Assembly (NCBI RefSeq): GCF_000828635.1
Contig: NZ_AP012547.1
Coordinates: 3,348,001 to 3,412,000 of the forward strand
Length of the DNA: 64,000 bases
Origin: Sulfuritalea hydrogenivorans sk43H
GTDB lineage: Bacteria; Pseudomonadota; Gammaproteobacteria; Burkholderiales; Rhodocyclaceae
Direction of reading: 5' to 3'
The first letter of the stretch is position 1. Each line of letters begins with the position of its first letter. This document shows, in pieces, positions 21,181-26,691 of the stretch. The position numbers were made by a program, and so were the translations under genes. The notes beneath the pieces are model-generated. The model was not told the origin of the DNA. It searched no databases and saw only the letters and a program-made list of their open reading frames with translations.

Positions 21181-22491
21181 GTACGGTTCACACTCATCGG
21201 TAACACAAGAGTTCAAGGACATGGGTAACAGTTCTTACCCTGCATGGATGTCTTCAAAAGGAGATAGCCATGCCTTGGAAGGATGTGCGACCGATGGACG
21301 AGAAGATACTTTTCATTGCTGACTACCTGCGCGAAACCGACTGCTTCAGTCGCCTGTGTGAGCGCTACGGCGTCAGCAGGAAGACAGGGTACAAATGGGT
21401 GGCCCGCTACCGCCAAACAGGCGCCGAAGGCCTGGGGGAACAGAGCAGGCGGCCCCGTCATGCGGCAGGAGAAACACCCTACGCCGTGCAGCAGGCGATC
21501 CTGGAGCTACGTCATGATCGACACGGACCGCCAGGGCCGAAGAAGATACAAGCCTTGCTGGCCAGTCGGTTCGACGCCGCACTCATCCCGTCGAAGACCA
21601 CCATCTACAACATCCTGCGCCGGGCCGGACAGATCGAACCCCAGCGCCGGGTCCGCCGCGTCAAGGGTGTCCAGCACACCCTGAAATCCGCCGCACAGCC
21701 CAATGAACTGTGGAGCGCCGACTACAAAGGCCAATTCAAGACGGGTGACGGCCGCTGGTGCTATCCCCTGACCGTGATGGATCACGCCAGTCGCTACTTG
21801 CTGGTGTGCCAGGGTTTGCCTGGAACACGCTTTACCGAGACACGCGCCTTCTTTGAACAGGCGTTCCGGCACTACGGCCTGCCGGAGCGACTACGCACCG
21901 ACAACGGCGTTCCGTTCGCCAGCCTCGGTGTCGGGGGTCTGTCGCAACTCTCCGTCTGGTGGATTCGACTGGGCATTCTTCCCGAGCGCATCACACCGGG
22001 GCGGCCCCAACAGAACGGACGCCATGAGCGCATGCACCGCACCCTCAAGCAGACACTCAGCCATCCGCCGGCTGCCAACCTCAAGGCGCAGCAGATTCAG
22101 CTTGACGGGTTTCGTACTCACTACAACGACCAGCGTCCGCATGAGGGCTTGGCACAGCAAAACCCGAGTACGTGCTACACGCCCTCGCTTCGCTCCTACC
22201 CGGCACGCCTGCCGGAGGTGGAGTATCCCGGCTATTTCGAGCGGCAGCGGGTCAGCCAGAATGGATTGATCTACTGGCGCGCACTCCGTGTGTATATCGG
22301 CTACTTGCTGGCCGGTGAATGGGTAGGCATGGAGCCGGTAGCCGATGGCTTATGGGATGTCTATTTCGGCCCCGTTCGTATCGGCGGCTTCGATGAGCGG
22401 GAAACCAAGGGGCAGCGTAACGACTACCTCACCCTGAAAATGTAACCCATGTCCTTGAACCGATCTGTTACCGATGTGCTTGACTCGTACA
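21180..22491 (+). mobile_element. IS481-type insertion sequence
   Basis: A 1312-bp element. The ends start TGTACG and end CGTACA, with about 26-bp imperfect terminal inverted repeats (five mismatches) that include a shared CATCGGTAACA block. Further in, both ends share GTTCAAGGACATGGGT. One transposase gene fills it. CCC flanks both sides; comparison with the intact right arm supports a short target duplication inside a CCCC run. Confidence 0.88.
21270..22445 (+). CDS. IS481-family transposase
   Basis: A 391-residue protein. An N-terminal helix-turn-helix (SRLCERYGVSRKTGYKWVARY) precedes an rve-type DDE domain: first Asp in ELWSADYKGQF, second in RLRTDNGVPF, and Glu in NGRHERMHRTLK. GLAQQNPSTCY is the usual C-terminal box. 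A strong AAGGAG precedes the ATG. Length and motifs look intact, so the copy may be active. Confidence 0.93.
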   Translation: MPWKDVRPMDEKILFIADYLRETDCFSRLCERYGVSRKTGYKWVARYRQTGAEGLGEQSRRPRHAAGETPYAVQQAILELRHDRHGPPGPKKIQALLASRFDAALIPSKTTIYNILRRAGQIEPQRRVRRVKGVQHTLKSAAQPNELWSADYKGQFKTGDGRWCYPLTVMDHASRYLLVCQGLPGTRFTETRAFFEQAFRHYGLPERLRTDNGVPFASLGVGGLSQLSVWWIRLGILPERITPGRPQQNGRHERMHRTLKQTLSHPPAANLKAQQIQLDGFRTHYNDQRPHEGLAQQNPSTCYTPSLRSYPARLPEVEYPGYFERQRVSQNGLIYWRALRVYIGYLLAGEWVGMEPVADGLWDVYFGPVRIGGFDERETKGQRNDYLTLKM

Positions 22492-22642
22492 CCCCGCCTC
22501 CCCGGCCCTTCGGGCTACCCTCGCTGCGGAAGGCCCGCCGGGCCGGCCGCTAAACTAGCCGGCCAAAATGCGGCCGTCGTCGGACAACGCGACCGGACTA
22601 CCCCCGGCGAACCTCCCTCGCTCGGCGGGTCAGAGGGGAAGG
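22492..22642 (+). repeat. Inner part of left arm, 151-bp inverted repeat
   Basis: Reverse complement of 23321-23471, identical as far as I can read. Contains several GC-rich dyads (CCGGCCCTTCGGG, GGCCCGCCGGGCC). Open frames across it are incidental. Confidence 0.85.
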
Positions 22643-22692
22643 CAAACCACCACACGTGATGGAGTGTGCCGAGAACAAATTCGAAGCTGACC

Positions 22693-22725
22693 CTTATGGC
22701 TGCTTCTTATGGCTGCTTATGGCTG
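22693..22725 (+). repeat. Short tandem repeat CTTATGGCTG
   Basis: Three copies of the ten-base unit CTTATGGCTG, two of them adjacent, just beyond the stop of the cargo gene. Confidence 0.6.
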
Positions 22726-22746
22726 GGTGGCTGCGCAGGATTAGCC

Positions 22747-23229
22747 CTACAGGGCAACATAAGTTTCCTCTTGGGTACGCGAGCCGTCGGGATTTGTCCA
22801 TTTGAGAATGGCGTTATATGCGCTTGGGCTGCTGATCGTGAGTGCGGCAATAAGCGACACCGAGCAACCAGGACCTAGGTTCTTCGCGGGAAATTTCTCG
22901 GTGTACTCTGAGTGGATGATCGGGCTGTTGTCAGGGTCCTGAAGTATGAGTTCAAATTCAACATCTCTGGCGTCAATGGCGCTGACGTTCGTGATGCGGA
23001 AGAAGAACGACGACTTGTCTTCGCGTACAAGATCAAGTGACAAGCGAGCGGTGTTCTTTCCTTTGTCTTCGCGCAAGAGGATCTCAAGCTGCTTTTTCGC
23101 CAACTCAGCCGTTGCGTGCTGCATATCATTTGACTCGCGGGTGAGTTTCCGCTGACCAGACCAAACGACTAGGCTGACAATGGCGGCCAAGCATGAAACT
23201 ATCACACTGAGGATTTCGTACTGGGTCAT
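22747..23229 (-). CDS. Small membrane-anchored hypothetical protein (element cargo)
   Basis: About 160 residues from the ATG of MTQYEILSVIVSC. One N-terminal TM helix (about 4-24) is followed by a short coiled-coil region (STRESNDMQHATAELAKKQ-like) and a beta-rich domain with FFFRITNVSAIDARDVEFEL, which suggests an immunoglobulin-like fold. I do not recognise the family. Base composition is clearly lower in GC than the flanks, in line with recent acquisition. It is the only gene of the composite element. An upstream ATG at 23283 is possible, but neither start has a convincing Shine-Dalgarno. Confidence 0.65.
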   Translation of the reverse strand: MTQYEILSVIVSCLAAIVSLVVWSGQRKLTRESNDMQHATAELAKKQLEILLREDKGKNTARLSLDLVREDKSSFFFRITNVSAIDARDVEFELILQDPDNSPIIHSEYTEKFPAKNLGPGCSVSLIAALTISSPSAYNAILKWTNPDGSRTQEETYVAL

Positions 23230-23283
23230 GTTCGGATGCCTAACGCTTTGTAGTGGCAAAGAATACGCGCCACGTCCGAACAT
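23227..23283. repeat. Inverted repeat at the cargo gene start
   Basis: CATGTTCGGA and TCCGAACATG lie 37 bases apart, spanning the likely start codon. This may be an operator or a recombination remnant. GCGTTAGGC in the loop recalls one half of an integron attC core. Confidence 0.45.
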
Positions 23284-23320
23284 GTCGAGTGAATGGATGC
23301 GCCGCTCGTCCGGGCGACTT

Positions 23321-23586
23321 CCTTCCCCTCTGACCCGCCGAGCGAGGGAGGTTCGCCGGGGGTAGTCCGGTCGCGTTGTCCGACGACGGCCGCATTTTGG
23401 CCGGCTAGTTTAGCGGCCGGCCCGGCGGGCCTTCCGCAGCGAGGGTAGCCCGAAGGGCCGGGGAGGCGGGGAGCGCTTCTTTGCCTACTTTCTTGCGCGA
23501 ACAAGAAAGTCGGTCGCCTGCCGGGGCGAATTCCCGGCGCGGCTTCTCATACGGCACCTGCAAGAGTCGGCGCTGGCGCTACGGCG
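23321..23586 (-). repeat. Right arm of the composite element
   Basis: Uninterrupted arm showing the order from outside in: 24-bp motif, GC hairpin, ACTTTCTTG hairpin, 151-bp GC-rich block. It serves as the reference for locating the IS insertion in the left arm. Confidence 0.8.
23563..23586 (+). repeat. Dispersed 24-bp motif, copy 7 (right end of composite element)
   Basis: Full core match, inverted relative to copy 6, with the same CT at the two free positions. It ends six bases before the higA stop codon. Confidence 0.85.
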
Positions 23587-23592
23587 AACGCT

Positions 23593-23898
23593 TCAAGCCG
23601 CGGACAACTCATCCCAGCGGCGAATCCGCGACAAGGTTTCTTCCATGGCGTCCCGCGCCATTTCCGTGTCGTAGTGGCTTTGCAGATTGATCCAGCTCTG
23701 CGCATCGGTGCCGAAAAACGCGGCCAGACGCAGCGCCGTGTCCGCGGTGATTGAACGCCGGCCAGCCACAATCTCGCCGATCCGGCGTTGCGGTACGCCG
23801 ATTTCCTTGGCGAGCCGGTACTGGGTGATGCCCATGGGCTCCAAGAAGTCATGGAGCAGAATTTCGCCGGGCGTGGCGAGCGGTACTTTTCGCGACAT
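23593..23898 (-). CDS. higA: HigA-type antitoxin, XRE family
   Basis: A 101-residue protein with the VapI/HigA helix-turn-helix: PGEILLHDFLEPMGITQYRLAKEIGVPQ, then RIGEIVAGRRSITADTALRLAAFFGT. It neutralises HigB and represses the operon. It follows higB by nine bases, the inverted (toxin-first) order typical of higBA. The gene ends seven bases from the composite element. Confidence 0.92.
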   Translation of the reverse strand: MSRKVPLATPGEILLHDFLEPMGITQYRLAKEIGVPQRRIGEIVAGRRSITADTALRLAAFFGTDAQSWINLQSHYDTEMARDAMEETLSRIRRWDELSAA

Positions 23899-23907
23899 GA
23901 AATCTCC

Positions 23908-24186
23908 TCAGTGGTAATCGACGATCTCGACGCGCCAGGCGTGCCCGTCGCGCCATTCGAAGCACACCCGAAACTGGTCGTTGATCCGGATGCTCCATTG
24001 TCCCTTCCGATCTTTCTTCAACTGCTCCAGCCGATTCTGTGGCGGCACGCGCAGAAACTCCAGCGATCCGGCGGCGTTGACCTGCTGCAACTTTCGCATT
24101 GCCACAGTGGCGATGTTGGCGAACCGCGCCACGCGCCGGCCCGCAAACAGGTTTTCCGTATCGGCGCAGTTGAACGACTGAATCAT
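23908..24186 (-). CDS. higB: HigB-type toxin, RelE superfamily
   Basis: A 92-residue protein of normal HigB length. It begins MIQSFNCADTENLFAGRRVARF and contains LEFLRVPPQNRLEQLK and WSIRINDQFRVCFEW, characteristic of ribosome-dependent mRNA interferases that act with HigA. It appears intact. Confidence 0.92.
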   Translation of the reverse strand: MIQSFNCADTENLFAGRRVARFANIATVAMRKLQQVNAAGSLEFLRVPPQNRLEQLKKDRKGQWSIRINDQFRVCFEWRDGHAWRVEIVDYH

Positions 24187-24192
24187 GTGTGA

Positions 24193-24215
24193 ATACTAAC
24201 GCATTACGCTAGTAT
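24193..24215 (-). promoter_or_regulatory. Palindromic operator upstream of higBA
   Basis: ATACTA and TAGTAT in an imperfect dyad around CGCATTACG, starting 7 bp upstream of the higB start. This is the usual position of the HigA operator and promoter. Confidence 0.6.
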
Positions 24216-24275
24216 CGTCAATGGATAGCAGCATCCCGACTAGGGGAGGCCTCCGGATATACGCACAATCTGCGG

Positions 24276-25055
24276 TCAGAACGTCCCCGGATACGCCCCG
24301 CCATCGAGCAGCCAGTTCTGCCCGGTAATGAATCCGGCATGCGTCGAACACAGCCAGGCGCAGGCAGCGCCGAACTCTTCGGGGTTGCCGATGCGCCCCG
24401 CCGGAATCGTGGCGACACGCTCGGCCAGCACCTGCTCGTAAGGCACATTGCGCGCCTTGGCCTGGCCGCCAATTACCGTCGCGATGCGGTTGGTGTCGAA
24501 GAAACCGGGCAGCAGGTTGTTGATGGTGACGTTGTGCGCCACGGTCTTGCGCGAGAGCCCCGCGACGAAGCCGGTGAGGCCCGAGCGCGCGCCGTTGGAC
24601 AGGCCCAGCACGTCGATCGGCGCCTTCACCGCGCCCGAGGTGATGTTGACGATGCGGCCGAATTTGCGCGCGATCATGCCGTCCACGGTGGCCTTGATCA
24701 GTTCGATCGGCGTCAGCATGTTGGCATCGAGCGCGGCGAGCCAGTCATCGCGCGACCAGTTGCGGAAATCGCCGGGCGGCGGGCCGCCGGCGTTGTTCAC
24801 CAGGATGTCCGGCTGCGGGCAGGCGGCCAGCGCGGCGGCGCGGCCGGCCGGCGTGACGATGTCGGCGGCCACGGCGAGCACCGTGACGCCCGTTTCGGAA
24901 CGAATCTCGGCGGCGGTTTTCTCCAGCGCCTCGGCGCCGCGCGCCACCAGCGTTACATTGACGCCTTCGCGCGCCAGCGCAAACGCGCAGCCGCGGCCCA
25001 GGCCCTTGCTCGACGCGCACACCAGCGCGGATTTGCCGCGTATGCCGAGATCCAT
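24276..25055 (-). CDS. SDR-family oxidoreductase
   Basis: A 259-residue short-chain dehydrogenase. The cofactor motif is CASSKGLGRG (TGxxxGxG variant), followed by NNAGG. The catalytic region ITSGAVKAP..LGLSNGARSGL has Asn where the family usually has Tyr in YxxxK (SNGAR instead of SxxxK-type YxxxK), so the standard Tyr-Lys pair is not obvious. The C-terminus ends in GQNWLLDGGAYPGTF. The start lies two bases after the hydrolase stop (operon). Substrate unknown; catalysis may be altered. Confidence 0.82.
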   Translation of the reverse strand: MDLGIRGKSALVCASSKGLGRGCAFALAREGVNVTLVARGAEALEKTAAEIRSETGVTVLAVAADIVTPAGRAAALAACPQPDILVNNAGGPPPGDFRNWSRDDWLAALDANMLTPIELIKATVDGMIARKFGRIVNITSGAVKAPIDVLGLSNGARSGLTGFVAGLSRKTVAHNVTINNLLPGFFDTNRIATVIGGQAKARNVPYEQVLAERVATIPAGRIGNPEEFGAACAWLCSTHAGFITGQNWLLDGGAYPGTF

Positions 25056-25057
25056 GA

Positions 25058-25837
25058 TCAGCCTTTCAAGAAGTTGGCGACCAGCCGATTGAAAATCTCC
25101 GGCTGCTCGATGCAGGAAAGATGCGAGGCGGAGGGAATGATTTCCAGCCGCGCACCGGGAATGGTCGAGGCGATGACTTCGCTCATCGCCGGCGGCGTGC
25201 CGGGATCGTCGGCACCGGCGATGACCAAAGTCGGCGCGGCGATGGTGCCGATTTTCGCGGTGATGTCGAGCGCGCGGATCGCGCTGGCGCAGCCGATGTA
25301 GCCGGCCGCCGGCGTGTTGCGAATCTGCGTCGCGATGCGCGCCACCGCGTCGGCTCCCGCCGCGCGAAAGCCCGGCGTGAACCAGCGCGCCAGCGTGCCT
25401 TCGACCACGCCGGCGCAGCCCTGCGCGCGGGCAATGGCGATGCGCTCGTCCCACAGCGGGCCGGCCTCGGGCGGGATGCGGCTGGTGGAATTGGCGATGA
25501 CCAGCTTGTTCAGGCGTGCAGGCTGAGCGAGCGCGAAATGCTGGCCGATCATGCCGCCCATCGAGAGGCCGACGAAATGCGTGCGCTCGATCTTCAGCGC
25601 ATCGAGCAGACCGATCAGATCGGCGGTGAGTTGCGCGAAGCTGTAGGCGCCCTCCGGCGCCGTCGTGCCACCGTGGCCGCGCGTGTCGTAGCGCAGCACC
25701 GAAAAAGTCGGCGCCAGCGACACGGCGAGTTGATCCCACATCGTCAGGTCGCAAGTCAGGGAATGCGAGAGCGTGACCCAGGGGCCGCTGCCCGAAATCT
25801 CGTACCGAATGTCGAGTCCGTTGGCGTGAATCTTCAT
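25058..25837 (-). CDS. Alpha/beta hydrolase, 3-oxoadipate enol-lactonase-like
   Basis: A 259-residue alpha/beta hydrolase. LRYDTRGHGGT, the nucleophile elbow GLSMGGMIGQ, GADDPGTPP (acid) and ASHLSCIEQPE (His) match PcaD-type enol-lactonases. No other protocatechuate genes are adjacent, so the true substrate is uncertain. I start at MKIHANGLDI; an upstream ATG adds eight residues. An antisense copy of the dispersed motif encodes AVSLAPT just before the RYDTRGHG strand. Confidence 0.83.
   Translation of the reverse strand: MKIHANGLDIRYEISGSGPWVTLSHSLTCDLTMWDQLAVSLAPTFSVLRYDTRGHGGTTAPEGAYSFAQLTADLIGLLDALKIERTHFVGLSMGGMIGQHFALAQPARLNKLVIANSTSRIPPEAGPLWDERIAIARAQGCAGVVEGTLARWFTPGFRAAGADAVARIATQIRNTPAAGYIGCASAIRALDITAKIGTIAAPTLVIAGADDPGTPPAMSEVIASTIPGARLEIIPSASHLSCIEQPEIFNRLVANFLKG
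25704..25727 (+). repeat. Dispersed 24-bp motif, copy 8
   Basis: Antisense within the hydrolase gene. The coding strand reads AVSLAPT, the same peptide as in proA. Confidence 0.8.
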
Positions 25838-25971
25838 AAAGCAGCAATCCTTTCCGGTCATTCCTCGCGGTCTCTATTGACCGCGCCAAGGTGTTTGGCT
25901 ACTATTCCGGTGCGACTGGTGTACTCGTTCCAAAGCGAGACCTCCCAAACGGAGCCGGTCGTTCCTGACAC

Positions 25972-26685
25972 TCAAGGCCAGCGCTGAATCGATAGATTCC
26001 CGCTGGCCTTCACTTTTTCCCAGGCTGCCTTTACCGCCTGCTCGTGCCACTTGTCCGGCACGTCCGTCCAGCTTTCGTAGCGCCCCGCCATATACACCAG
26101 CAAGTCCGCGACCTGTAGAAAGCGACTGTGGTGCGACTGGGTGAAATACACCGTATCGAGCAAACGGCCCAGCGGACGGCCAAAGTGCATCGGGGTCTTC
26201 CCGAGCGATTTGAATTCCGAGAAATCGACGACGGCACCGGTCACTTCGTCCGCCTCGTGGTCGCCGAACACAAGCCCAAGATCATCGACCGTATCGAGGT
26301 ATTCGCAGAAGCGCTCAAGGATCAGCATCAGCCCGAGGCGGTAGGGCGGCGTCGGATACTTGTACTTCTGCTCATGACGACTCACGTCGATGCGCACCAT
26401 CCGCACGGGAATCGCATTGTCGGTGACGAAGGTCGCCACGTCCTGAAACACGCGCACACGCTCTTCGAGCTTGCGCCCCTTGGCATTGCCCTTGCCGTGG
26501 AACAACTCCTTGCCATGCAGTTCCGTATGCACGGCCAGCGTGCGGGATCCGTGGAAATTGAAGGCTATCTGGGAGAGCGTCTTCTCGAATTCGAGCGCCT
26601 TGGCATCGGGAATCATCAATCCACCGATGAAGAACGCCGGGTTCTCAACGGTGTGCTTGTTCTCGTCGAAGTAGCAAAGATGCAT
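25972..26685 (-). CDS. DUF3800 domain protein
   Basis: A 237-residue protein. It starts MHLCYFDENKHT with an early Asp-Glu, and ends with HHSRFLQVADLLVYMAGRY, the conserved ADLL box of DUF3800, a family with an RNase H-like fold often found on mobile and defence islands. The gene lies five bases after the type IIG enzyme gene on the same strand, so the two are probably one operon. Function unproven; an accessory nuclease role is an inference. Confidence 0.8.
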   Translation of the reverse strand: MHLCYFDENKHTVENPAFFIGGLMIPDAKALEFEKTLSQIAFNFHGSRTLAVHTELHGKELFHGKGNAKGRKLEERVRVFQDVATFVTDNAIPVRMVRIDVSRHEQKYKYPTPPYRLGLMLILERFCEYLDTVDDLGLVFGDHEADEVTGAVVDFSEFKSLGKTPMHFGRPLGRLLDTVYFTQSHHSRFLQVADLLVYMAGRYESWTDVPDKWHEQAVKAAWEKVKASGNLSIQRWP

Positions 26686-26691
26686 CGCGAG

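Larger units (their letters stand above)
21065..23586. mobile_element. Composite inverted-repeat element with one cargo gene
   Basis: The left arm is 21065-21179 plus 22492-22642 (split by an insertion sequence); the right arm is 23321-23586 inverted. The inner 151 bp of the arms appear perfectly identical when read base by base; the outer 115-118 bp differ only between the terminal motif and the first hairpin. Each arm carries the 24-bp motif at its outer end, a GCCGGG/CCCGGC hairpin with a variable loop, and a nine-base hairpin ACTTTCTTG/CAAGAAAGT. Between the arms are 678 bp of lower-GC DNA with one gene. There is no transposase apart from the inserted IS, so mobility would need a helper. 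Confidence 0.75.

Noticed and set aside
22474-22659. Identical open frames in both 151-bp arms
   Set aside because: They are a by-product of the GC-rich repeat; no ribosome site, and the peptide is low complexity.
23227-23290. Integron attC site at the cargo gene start
   Set aside because: GCGTTAGGC looks like one attC half, but no matching RYYYAAC partner lies at the right distance and no second site follows the gene.
25220-25250. Extra copy of the 24-bp motif in the hydrolase gene
   Set aside because: Starts AAAGTCGGCG but then loses the pattern; the residues match the normal family sequence (IAAPTLVIAG).
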